From Colwellia echini (GTDB lineage: Bacteria > Pseudomonadota > Gammaproteobacteria > Enterobacterales > Alteromonadaceae), in NCBI RefSeq assembly GCF_002843355.2, contig NZ_PJAI02000007.1, positions 1 through 64,000 of the forward strand: a DNA stretch of 64,000 nt, in the 5' to 3' direction. The position numbers and the translations under genes were made by a program. A model generated the notes under the pieces. It saw only the letters and a list, made by a program, of their open reading frames with translations. It was not told where the DNA came from and ran no database searches. Shown one piece after another: positions 38,998 to 46,622 of this stretch. How positions within the stretch are numbered: the first letter of the stretch is position 1; each line of letters opens with the position of its first letter.

Positions 38998-39030
38998 TTG
39001 TTGAAAATATATTATTAATTATTGTTCTGT

Positions 39031-39341
39031 TTATACCCGTTACCATTCAAAGTGCGGGATTTCAGTGGGAATTAAAGCACGTTAAACAAGGAGAATAATG
39101 TTCACATAGCCATTCTATTTTTACGTTATTTAACGCCGTTTAACCTGCTTATAAACCCATCGAAGAAGTGTTTGAGCGATATCACTTCATCGTTACTGTG
39201 ATTTATAAGGGCGCTACATGGATGGTGTTATTAGATAATGCAGGAGCTATTATCCTAAATAACCCTTATCTCATCACAGTGCCTCAAATTGAAATCGCTC
39301 AAGCACTCTGAAACCTGCATCTTGAATAGTAACGGGTATAA
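39031..39341. mobile_element. 311-bp MITE-like element (family B) with inverted termini
   Basis: The left end TTATACCCGTTACCATTCAA and the right end TTGAATAGTAACGGGTATAA are inverted copies. The similarity continues for about 35 bases with about 30 matches. A second, nested inverted repeat pairs 39170-39212 with 39262-39303 (TTGAGCGAT...ACTGTGAT...ATAAGGG), so the right half can fold into a long hairpin. It has no transposase; a 55-codon open stretch (39144-39311) has no start or ribosome site. No clear target-site duplication was found. It lies between two convergent genes, a tolerant site. Confidence 0.75.
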
Positions 39342-39370
39342 GTAATTAGAGATATTTCATCCACAGAAAA

Positions 39371-40243
39371 TTATACACTGGGTGATAAATGTAAATAGCA
39401 ACCTCTGCCGGCAAAGGTTAGCTGGTAACTTGTTTCTTCAGTTTCATTATTAGGTAAAAACCTCTCTAGTAATTCCATATCGACCAAATAATCGAGCATG
39501 GTTTGTTCTAACATTTCTAGGTTGGTTTTACTCATTATCTCAGACGTTGTAGCAATATCCGTACAATAATAAAGAGCCTTGATTATCTTAGCTTCAGTGT
39601 CTGATATTTGTGGCATACGTCCAGAATAAGGCGGGTATTGATCTTCTGGACATTTACCTTGCACACTTTTATAGGCGGCTTGAATCACTTTAATATCGTA
39701 ATCTTTATCTTGAGTAACTTTAAAGGTATGAAAAACTCCGGCTTCTTTTTTCAAGTAATCTACTTTGGCTAAAAAAATAGGTAAATTACATTCTTGTGCA
39801 ACATAATAAAACCCAGTTTTCCACTTAGTCACGGGTCCTCGAGTCCCCTCTGGTGTAAAAAGAAAAAACACACGATTAAGTTTTTGGCTTTCAATAAATT
39901 GCTTTATTAGCTGTACTTGCCCAGTACCTTTAGATGTTCGGTTTATAGGTATAGCGCCGAGATACATCATCCAAGTGCCAAGTATAGGGACTTGGCATAA
40001 GCTTTCTTTTACCGAATAATATATTTTCACATCTTGTAAAATTGCCGCACCGAGTGCATAAACAAAATCCCAATTTGAAGTATGAGGTGCGGCTATAGCA
40101 ACACCAGCACCTTCAGGTGCTATTTTATAAAGCTGCCATCCGGCTAACTTAAACCAAACAGAGAAAATAAATTTTAAAAAATATTTAGTGAATATACCGT
40201 CGAAAATTGTTTTTTCACGAATCGATAATGTTTGTTTAGTCAT
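39371..40243 (-). CDS. PlsC-like acyltransferase with a winged-helix-like C-terminus
   Basis: Protein of 290 aa. The N-terminal about 200 residues belong to the 1-acylglycerol-3-phosphate acyltransferase superfamily, with catalytic HTSNWD (HX4D), INRTSKGTG and the FTPEGTRG motif. The family transfers acyl groups to lysophospholipids or related acceptors at the inner membrane. The last about 80 residues look like a winged helix: ISDTEAKIIKALYYCTD, then TSEIMSKTNLEMLEQTMLDY, then SYQLTFAGRG. Such a fusion is unusual. The ATG at 40243 is chosen over an in-frame TTG three codons earlier; the ribosome site is weak. It has no operon partner. Confidence 0.82.
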   Translation of the reverse strand: MTKQTLSIREKTIFDGIFTKYFLKFIFSVWFKLAGWQLYKIAPEGAGVAIAAPHTSNWDFVYALGAAILQDVKIYYSVKESLCQVPILGTWMMYLGAIPINRTSKGTGQVQLIKQFIESQKLNRVFFLFTPEGTRGPVTKWKTGFYYVAQECNLPIFLAKVDYLKKEAGVFHTFKVTQDKDYDIKVIQAAYKSVQGKCPEDQYPPYSGRMPQISDTEAKIIKALYYCTDIATTSEIMSKTNLEMLEQTMLDYLVDMELLERFLPNNETEETSYQLTFAGRGCYLHLSPSV

Positions 40244-40793
40244 GGAGATCAAAAATAAATTATTACGCAGATTGAGCGATTGTAGCAGGAAAGCGGTAAA
40301 AAATATTGTTGTCGCTATTTCATTTATGCTTTTAACTAAATTTAAAATTAAGTGTAAGTAAGTGTTTATTTAGTGTTCGGATTTTTATAATACGAGATTT
40401 ATTTAATATTCACCCAAAGAAATGATTCTATTCGTTAAGCCTTAATGCGATTCAGAGCTTAAATTTTTTGAACGAAAACAACACACAGTTGACTTTTTAG
40501 TATGTTTTATGAGTATTTAAGCCCAGTATTAAGTTAAAGTTTTAAGAAAGTAGACCAGTATAGAAACAATAATTGCCTCACTTATAAGAGATAAGCTATG
40601 CACAAATAGAGAATCAAATTAAGCTGATATAATGTATTCACTTTTGTAATTAATCAATCATAGCATTATGTTATACTTAGCAAATTAGTTAGAAATACTT
40701 TTATTCACTAGAAGAATTACTGGTATTTATATACAATCTGTATACATACGCATTTTGCTCCCTGTAACAACTCAACGTATTAACCTTAATCCT
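40244..40793. other. gene-free stretch with a possible promoter
   Basis: These 550 bases have no convincing gene. TATAAT (40628-40633) is a possible -10 for the plus strand but lacks a good -35. The frame of the FHA gene is open back to a TTG at 40755, but no ribosome site supports it. Confidence 0.4.
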
Positions 40794-41807
40794 ATGGCTG
40801 CTATTTTACATCTTAACGATAAAAATCAAGTATTAAACTATTTGAATGCTTGTCATTGTTTTGGTCGTTCGCCAACGAATGTTGATTCTGTGATTAATGC
40901 TCAAGAAGTATCTCGGATACATGCTGTGGTTGAATGGTCAAATAATCAATGGCTCATTCGCGATCTGAGTAATAATGGTACTTGGGTAAATAAGCAAAAA
41001 TTAGTAAAAGACAGTCCTTTTAAGCTTACTGTTGGCGACGAGATATTCTTTGCTTCAGGTGAATCTCATGGTGTGGTTATTCAGGATTTAAGTCCACCAC
41101 AAAATATGCTACTGCCAGTTGAGCAAATAGGAGGACAAACACCTCTATCACCTATTTTGTTATCAGATGGTAATTTACTGCCTTCAGAAGAAACCCCTGA
41201 AATAGCCTTGTTCTATGTGCCAAGTAAAGATCAATGGTATAAAGAGTTTTTAGTTGATACTGATGGTAGCGCTTATCCGGTAGAAAATTCAGATTTACTG
41301 TTTTTTAATAATCAAAAGTGGCAATTAAAATTAATTCCGTTAACTGACAATACGGTGTTAATGGCTAAACCTAAGTTATCTGTTGAGCAAATAAAATATC
41401 GCTTTAATTTAAGCTTAGATGAAGAAAATACTGAATTAACAATCACTACCGATGATGAGAAATTCTCTTTATCAAACAAAGCACATCATTATTTAACTTT
41501 AAGTTTGGCCAGACATCGCGATGAGGATGCTCGATTAGGTATTGATGCTGACAACCAAGGTTGGCGATTACCAGAAACACTCACTAAAGAATTAGGTTGT
41601 GATATTACCTTATTTAATACCCATGTATGTCGAGCAAAACAGCAATTTAGAGATATACTTGATGGCGCTTGTGATGGTGATGAATTAATTGAGCGTAAAG
41701 GTAAAAAAATACGTTTTGCTGGTGTTTTCTATCGTATTTACAAAGGTAGTGAGCTGATCGTCAACCGCGGTCAAGATAAAGTATCTCTCACTGTATTGCA
41801 TGGATAG
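40794..41807 (+). CDS. FHA-domain protein with a winged-helix-like C-terminus
   Basis: Protein of about 337 aa without signal peptide or membrane helix. The N-terminal FHA domain has the phosphothreonine-binding pattern CFGRSPTNV, VSRIHAVVEW and IRDLSNNGTWVN (about 20-85). After a linker the last about 125 residues resemble the OmpR-type winged helix used by bacterial FHA regulators (LSNKAHHYLTLSLARHRDED, WRLPETLTKELG, VCRAKQQFRDIL). It could therefore bind DNA once docked on a phosphothreonine. The gene overlaps the kinase gene by 8 bp, so the two are co-translated and the kinase is the obvious partner. The start is uncertain: ATG 40794 has no clear ribosome site. Confidence 0.8.
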   Translation: MAAILHLNDKNQVLNYLNACHCFGRSPTNVDSVINAQEVSRIHAVVEWSNNQWLIRDLSNNGTWVNKQKLVKDSPFKLTVGDEIFFASGESHGVVIQDLSPPQNMLLPVEQIGGQTPLSPILLSDGNLLPSEETPEIALFYVPSKDQWYKEFLVDTDGSAYPVENSDLLFFNNQKWQLKLIPLTDNTVLMAKPKLSVEQIKYRFNLSLDEENTELTITTDDEKFSLSNKAHHYLTLSLARHRDEDARLGIDADNQGWRLPETLTKELGCDITLFNTHVCRAKQQFRDILDGACDGDELIERKGKKIRFAGVFYRIYKGSELIVNRGQDKVSLTVLHG

Positions 41808-44583
41808 CAACTTACCTCATTACACCCGCGAACGACTTTTAGGCGAAGGAGGCATGGGTAAAGTTTACCTAGCCCAAGACAATCAATTACAACGCCAAGT
41901 TGCTATTAAAGAATTAACTTACCAACATGATAGCGCTCAAACTAATACAACCCCCAATACCGATCAAGTTAATCATGCACTGCAAGAAGCGCGTTTATTA
42001 GCGCGTGTTAACCATACCAATATCATTCAAATTTATAATGTTCATGATGAAGGTGACCATATCTCCTTGGTTATGGAGTATTTTCAAAGTAAAACCTTAA
42101 CTCAGTTTCAACATGAAACACACAGCACGCTTGTGCAAAAATTAGATTTATTACAACAATTAGCAGCAGGCCTTGCTGCGGCACATAAAAATGATGTTAT
42201 TCACTGTGATCTAAAGCCAACCAATATATTAGTTAATGAAAGCGGGCACTTAAAGATCACTGACTTTGGCATTGCTTTAATTGCCAGTAATGATGCTAAA
42301 GAAGCAGTAGAGCTCTCATCAAATAAAGAGTCCGCCCCCCTATTATTTGGTAGCTTGTTGTTTATGTCGCCTGAGCAAATTAAACAACAAGCCCTGGATT
42401 ACCGAAGTGATATTTTCTCACTAGGTATTATCGCTTATCAGTTAATGGTAGGCAGTCACCCTTTTGGGCGTGGCTCAGCAACAGAAATTGCCGAACGCAT
42501 TTGTAATAAACAGGCCGAACATGCTAAAAACTTAATGCTGAATGCGCCAAGTGCTTTAACAGATCTTTTAATGGAAATGTTAATTCAGCCACTTGAACAA
42601 AGAACCATAACGGCTAGTGCAATAGAAAACCGAATAAAGCACATTAGAACCGCATTGTTACAGGCTGAAATAAGCGAGCAAGAGACAATGCCGTTATCGG
42701 CAGATAATTCGATAACGCAGTTAAAGCATTCTGGCGTAGGGGGGCTATCGCACGATAATATCACTCAAGAGTACCGTGCTGTTTTTCCGAATGAAGGCGC
42801 TGAAGAATATCCAAATACACGTGCTTATCAGAGCACGCTTACGCCTCAACAAGGCGCACTAATTCATCAAGATACAGTTCATTGGTATCAAAAAAACACC
42901 TTGAAAAGCCTACTGAGTTTGTTGTTAATATGTGTTATCGCAATCACATCTTTTATATTTTATAGCCCGCAAGTAGCCCCATCTATTCAAGTGGTTATTT
43001 TAAAGCCCACTTTTAACGATAGTGAAAAAATGGCAGCAATGCAACAAGACCTAGTTATTTCTGCGGTTGAGGATGCGATGCGACAAGCGGTAATAAATAC
43101 TAAAAATATGTATTTAATTTCACAACGCGAAGTTAATGCGATCATTAAAGAATACCCAGATAACTTAAAGAAGCTTAAGCAAGCGGTAGGTGCAACAGAC
43201 ATAATTGCCACTGAATTAGTATGTGATAATAATCGCTGTAAAGTGCATTTTTCACGCTTAGTGGCGAGTGAAAAAAATAATGATTCGCTATTGGTAACAT
43301 CTGAGAAAAACTGGGTAGCGCCCGTTGATAAATTTAATGCTATTTTTAGTACGAGCCAAGCCCAGTTTGCTTCGCTATTTCCTGAATATTCTGAAATAAA
43401 TGATTCTGTCTTGGTACAGAGACCCATTAAAGAAGAAGATTATCGTACTTATTTAGCGCTTTATAATCAGATTAAAGGGCAGGGTAACTATAGCGAAGAG
43501 AGTTTAACTCAATTAGAAGAACTACTCATACGTTCTCCTTATCTGTATGCTGCTTATGACTTATACAGTGAAACAGCCTCAAATTTATATGTAGACAAAA
43601 GAGATGAAGTATATCTTAAGCGTTTAGAACTAATCCTACAGAAATCACCACCTGAATATCGTTATAGTCTATATCATGCGATTGATAGTTTTTGGTTGGC
43701 ATTTAATATGCGTGATTTTGAAGCTGCTGAATTACAGATTAAAGAAGCGAGGATTAGGGGAGCAAATAGTTTTACTTTAACTGAATTAAATGGCATTTTG
43801 TTTTTTTCCAAAGGGCAGTTTAAGCTTGCTGTAGAATCGTTTCAAAAGGCATTGCTACTTAGACCTAGCTCTGCTCTATTATTTAACTTAGCTCTTAGCT
43901 ATTGGAATATTGGTGATTTAAAGGAAGCTGAAAGTATACTCAAGGAGATGCTAAAAATTACTCCTAATAATGATCGTGCAATTCGTTTGAACGCAAGTAT
44001 ATGGTTGCTGCAAGGAAGGATGGAAGAAGCTATTCTAGCTTATAAAAAACTTGTAGTTAACTTTAATAGTGATAAGGATATCAGTAATTTAAGTTTAGCA
44101 TATGGCTTAAATAAGCAATACGATAAATCCTTAGAATTTGCATTAAAAGCGTTAACAGACAATCCTAATAATCCTATTAATTTACTAAATTTAGCGGATG
44201 TTGAAATGATAATAGGCGATAAAAATAATGCTATTATTTATTATAAAAAAGTAGTTGAAATGTTAGAAGGTACAAATGAGGTTAATTACCTCATATATTT
44301 AGCTCAAGCTTATGCGCATTTAAACTTTGCAAGCTTAGCAATAGATTCTTTAGCTAAAGCACAAATTTTGGCTCCAGATAGTAGTGAAGTATTTTACAGT
44401 TCTGCTGTTGTTTATAGTTTATTGGGCGAAAATTCTTCAGCTATTTATAATATAAAGTTAGCATTAAAAAGTAATGTAGGTGTTGTTTGGTTTAATCTTC
44501 CTTGGTTTGATGAACTATGTACTAATAAAGAGTTCTCTCTTTTAATGCGGGAATACAATAACCATACACGTTGTAATATTTAA
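41800..44583 (+). CDS. receptor-type Ser/Thr protein kinase with a TPR ectodomain
   Basis: Protein of 927 aa. The Hanks-type kinase domain (about 8-285) has the glycine loop LLGEGGMGKVYLA, ATP lysine K37 (VAIKEL), catalytic HCDLKPTN (D137), DFG (155-157) and SPEQ. It is complete and so should be active. A linker and one membrane helix follow (about 369-388, LKSLLSLLLICVIAITSFIF). The part outside has a TolB/CsgG-like alpha/beta domain (about 395-530, IQVVILKPTFNDSEKM) and about eight TPR units to the C-terminus. It is translated from within the FHA gene. The layout is that of an envelope-sensing kinase signalling to an FHA transcription factor. The ligand is unknown; the adjacent exported repeat peptide is a candidate. 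Confidence 0.9.
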   Translation: MDSNLPHYTRERLLGEGGMGKVYLAQDNQLQRQVAIKELTYQHDSAQTNTTPNTDQVNHALQEARLLARVNHTNIIQIYNVHDEGDHISLVMEYFQSKTLTQFQHETHSTLVQKLDLLQQLAAGLAAAHKNDVIHCDLKPTNILVNESGHLKITDFGIALIASNDAKEAVELSSNKESAPLLFGSLLFMSPEQIKQQALDYRSDIFSLGIIAYQLMVGSHPFGRGSATEIAERICNKQAEHAKNLMLNAPSALTDLLMEMLIQPLEQRTITASAIENRIKHIRTALLQAEISEQETMPLSADNSITQLKHSGVGGLSHDNITQEYRAVFPNEGAEEYPNTRAYQSTLTPQQGALIHQDTVHWYQKNTLKSLLSLLLICVIAITSFIFYSPQVAPSIQVVILKPTFNDSEKMAAMQQDLVISAVEDAMRQAVINTKNMYLISQREVNAIIKEYPDNLKKLKQAVGATDIIATELVCDNNRCKVHFSRLVASEKNNDSLLVTSEKNWVAPVDKFNAIFSTSQAQFASLFPEYSEINDSVLVQRPIKEEDYRTYLALYNQIKGQGNYSEESLTQLEELLIRSPYLYAAYDLYSETASNLYVDKRDEVYLKRLELILQKSPPEYRYSLYHAIDSFWLAFNMRDFEAAELQIKEARIRGANSFTLTELNGILFFSKGQFKLAVESFQKALLLRPSSALLFNLALSYWNIGDLKEAESILKEMLKITPNNDRAIRLNASIWLLQGRMEEAILAYKKLVVNFNSDKDISNLSLAYGLNKQYDKSLEFALKALTDNPNNPINLLNLADVEMIIGDKNNAIIYYKKVVEMLEGTNEVNYLIYLAQAYAHLNFASLAIDSLAKAQILAPDSSEVFYSSAVVYSLLGENSSAIYNIKLALKSNVGVVWFNLPWFDELCTNKEFSLLMREYNNHTRCNI

Positions 44584-44587
44584 GTTT

Positions 44588-44866
44588 TTATTTCATCAAA
44601 CCACCGGTTCTAAAACCACCAAACTTCATTAAACCACCGGTTCTAAAGCCACCAAACTTCATTAAACCGCCGGTTCTAAAGCCACCAAACTTCATTAAAC
44701 CACCGGTTCTAAAACCACCAAACGCTACACTACCTTGCTCGACATTAACTGTCTCTACAATATTCTCTGAACTCTCAATCTCTGCTGGTTCAGCCATTGC
44801 ACTAGGTAAGTAAGTGCTAGTAACTAAAGTAAGGGCGATTGCTGCTGCTTTGATGTATGAGTTCAT
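44588..44866 (-). CDS. exported peptide of four 11-residue Gly-rich repeats
   Basis: A 92-aa protein not assigned to any family. It has a clean signal peptide (MNSYIKAAAIALTLVTSTYL, cleavage after PSAMA), an acidic spacer (EPAEIESSENIVETVNVEQG) and four consecutive copies of FGGFRTGGLMK. The copies are exact at protein level and differ in a few silent or wobble positions in DNA, which implies selection on the protein. AGGA lies about 10 nt before the ATG. The gene is tail-to-tail with the kinase gene, 4 bp apart with no terminator between, so their transcripts should overlap. The repeats carry one Thr, one Arg and one Lys each and no Cys. Functions such as a signal, an assembling fibre or a modified peptide are guesses. 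Confidence 0.75.
   Translation of the reverse strand: MNSYIKAAAIALTLVTSTYLPSAMAEPAEIESSENIVETVNVEQGSVAFGGFRTGGLMKFGGFRTGGLMKFGGFRTGGLMKFGGFRTGGLMK
44591..44722. repeat. four 33-bp coding repeats inside the exported peptide gene
   Basis: Units 44591-44623, 44624-44656, 44657-44689 and 44690-44722 each encode FGGFRTGGLMK. Base differences, such as ACCACCGGT versus ACCGCCGGT and TTT versus CTT, fall at synonymous positions. Confidence 0.95.
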
Positions 44867-45171
44867 AATAATATTTCCTATTAGTAAAATGTGTTAAGTA
44901 AGCTATGCTTATTTATGTGTTGTTATGTTCGTGTTCGTTTGTTAAAGCGAAAGCGGCTTGTTGTGTTGCTGTGCTTTAAATCTGAACACAAATTTACAGA
45001 TCCAAATCGATTCAAGCCATGACGGATAATTACGGGATGGGACTTTTTTGTATAAATGTCTGGTTTTATATGGTTTTTAAATAGACTAAGTTATTGTTTA
45101 ACCAATTCTTATTTGTTTACTAATGATTAAAAAAAAGTTTCTTACTTTACTCTTTTCAATATTTTATTGCT

Positions 45172-45255
45172 GTAATGGCATGTCATCTTTAATCGTTATT
45201 AGCGATTAAAAGCCAATATTTCCCGAATGACAGCCAATTTGTAATGGCGTGTAAT
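45172..45255. promoter_or_regulatory. cluster of direct and inverted repeats upstream of the 126-aa gene
   Basis: GTAATGGCATGTCAT (45172-45186) recurs as GTAATGGCGTGTAAT (45241-45255). Between them TTTAATCG and CGATTAAA (45188-45210) make a perfect 8-bp hairpin, and TGGCATGTCA is mirrored by TGACAGCCA (45229-45237). This looks like a regulator-binding region or a structured leader in the 44867-45365 divergent gap between the peptide gene and the 126-aa gene. No gene is seen in the gap. Confidence 0.4.
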
Positions 45256-45365
45256 GTTATTTAAGCAACATTTTTGAAATACTAATCTGAGGTTAAAAAT
45301 TACAGATCAATTAATTCAGATGCCAAGAATATTGGTCAAGGTAGTAGGATAAGGAGACAGTATTC

Positions 45366-45746
45366 ATGAATGCAGTGTTATCACTTGACGTAAATTTAGT
45401 GACTGAAACTGTTTCAGATACCAAAATTATGGTTGAAAAACATAGCGTCGAGAAAATAAGTAGCAACGTTATCATGGCATGTAATCAAGAGCATGTAAGA
45501 CATGTAGATGAAAGTAAGTTGGAAGATGTAGGTGAACATCAATTACATATTAAGGGCGCACATAAGTGTTGCCAATGTGCATATAATTCCGGATATCAAC
45601 AAGGCTCTCTATTACAAGAGTTTATTAGTCTAGATATTGATCGTTTAGGTGACGTGCCACCCAACTCACAAGGACGCTATAAAAGTATTCATCAAGCATT
45701 TGCGCTTGGTTACAAAGATGGCGTTAATTCATTTATCAAAAATTAA
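45366..45746 (+). CDS. hypothetical protein, 126 aa, with Cys cluster
   Basis: Not recognised. No signal or membrane segment. The C-terminal half has a Cys-rich turn followed by two similar GYxxG pieces: HKCCQCAYNSGYQQGSLLQE and later FALGYKDGVNSFI, separated by DIDRLGDVPPNSQGRYKSI. The Cys-X-Cys arrangement with nearby His could bind a metal. AAGGAG lies 8 nt before the ATG, a strong site. It is followed after 84 bp by another small gene on the same strand, and faces the exported-peptide gene divergently. Confidence 0.7.
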   Translation: MNAVLSLDVNLVTETVSDTKIMVEKHSVEKISSNVIMACNQEHVRHVDESKLEDVGEHQLHIKGAHKCCQCAYNSGYQQGSLLQEFISLDIDRLGDVPPNSQGRYKSIHQAFALGYKDGVNSFIKN

Positions 45747-45830
45747 TTTTTTTAAAGTGTGCAATAAATTAAAAAGGAGTTTATATAGCGGGCAGTTTTA
45801 TTATTGTCAATTTTGCACTCGGAGTAGTAC

Positions 45831-46160
45831 ATGCAAAAGCAAAGCGAGCTAGAGAATGTATCAGGTTTTCATTTAGTTCATGTCAATATATTAGGCAAAC
45901 AAGAATCAGTAGTTAGAACATCGTATGAGGTAGTTGATCCATCTGGTGATGTAATTGGTCGTTTTGGTAGCTTAAAAGAAGCGCAAAATTTTATTAACTT
46001 ATTATGTGATTTATCACCAGAAGAAGTTAAAGCAAATGAACTAGAAACTATCGCCTCTGAGCAGAAAAATACTGAACACCTTAGTGCAGTTTCTCCAGAA
46101 TCTCAAACTAAAGTTGCTCAACGTAAACGTAGATTTACGTTTAAATTTAGACGTAAATAG
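45831..46160 (+). CDS. hypothetical protein, 109 aa, basic C-terminus
   Basis: Not recognised. It is soluble, with a compact beta/alpha start (FHLVHVNILGKQESVVRTSY, then VVDPSGDVIGRFGSLKEAQN), an acidic middle and a strongly basic tail (QRKRRFTFKFRRK) that could bind nucleic acid or membrane. GGAG lies 6 nt before the ATG. It is probably in one transcript with the 126-aa gene. Confidence 0.68.
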   Translation: MQKQSELENVSGFHLVHVNILGKQESVVRTSYEVVDPSGDVIGRFGSLKEAQNFINLLCDLSPEEVKANELETIASEQKNTEHLSAVSPESQTKVAQRKRRFTFKFRRK

Positions 46161-46365
46161 CCTTATAAAACATTAAGGTTACTGTGGATGAAAACATATA
46201 AGTGGTTAAAATTAATGTATTTACCTTGCTATTTTAGGCTTGAGCTTAGGTTAAGTAATATTTATTAGGTTGTTTTAACGTAAATGAGTATTCATTACAA
46301 AGTGATTAATTAATACTTGTTATAGCTTCATAATCGTCAGTGATTAGTCAATATCTCCTAAATTA

Positions 46366-46424
46366 GAATTATCAATTATAATTCACGGCAACGAGCGAAC
46401 CCCTTCGTTAGTTGTCGATTTTTT
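46366..46424 (+). terminator. tandem hairpins with U-tract, 220 bp beyond the 109-aa gene
   Basis: GAATTAT/ATAATTC (46366-46384) is followed by a 14-bp stem with G-U pairs, CGGCAACGAGCGAA to TTCGTTAGTTGTCG around CCCC (46386-46417), then TTTTTT. It is a good terminator set far from the nearest stop codon at 46160, so the transcript has a long 3' region or a separate small RNA ends here. The rest of the 46161-46622 gap shows no gene. Confidence 0.75.
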
Positions 46425-46622
46425 AAGTACCTTTCAATGATTTCCATTAAATAACTAAATGTAGAACTAAATAAATATCTAAGACATTAAGTTACCCTCA
46501 CTCTAATTCCCCTAATATTTGCGAAATAACTGCTGCAATTTACAATATCCACGCAGCACCATTGAAAATAATTTGTTAGACTCCATGTTTGTATCCCACC
46601 CTTATTTTAATTGGCAGCTAAT

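Noticed and set aside
39144..39311. 55-codon open stretch in the family-B element as a transposase remnant
   Set aside because: No start codon or ribosome site, no recognised motif, and the frame overlaps the inverted repeats.
40741..40756. TATACATACGCATTTT as an eighth alpha-glucan operator
   Set aside because: The central ATACGTAT is broken (ATACGCAT) and the downstream genes are unrelated to sugars.
44591..44722. Four 33-bp repeats that could suggest a CRISPR array
   Set aside because: The repeats are contiguous with no spacers, are in frame and encode a repeated peptide behind a signal sequence.
44588..44866. GLM ending of each repeat resembles animal tachykinins (FxGLM-amide)
   Set aside because: The resemblance is limited to three residues and the context is bacterial. 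There is no basis for homology.
46238..46254. TTGAGCTTAGGTTAA as another copy of the dispersed palindrome
   Set aside because: Only the AGCTTAGGTTA half fits and the symmetric CCCGA half is missing.
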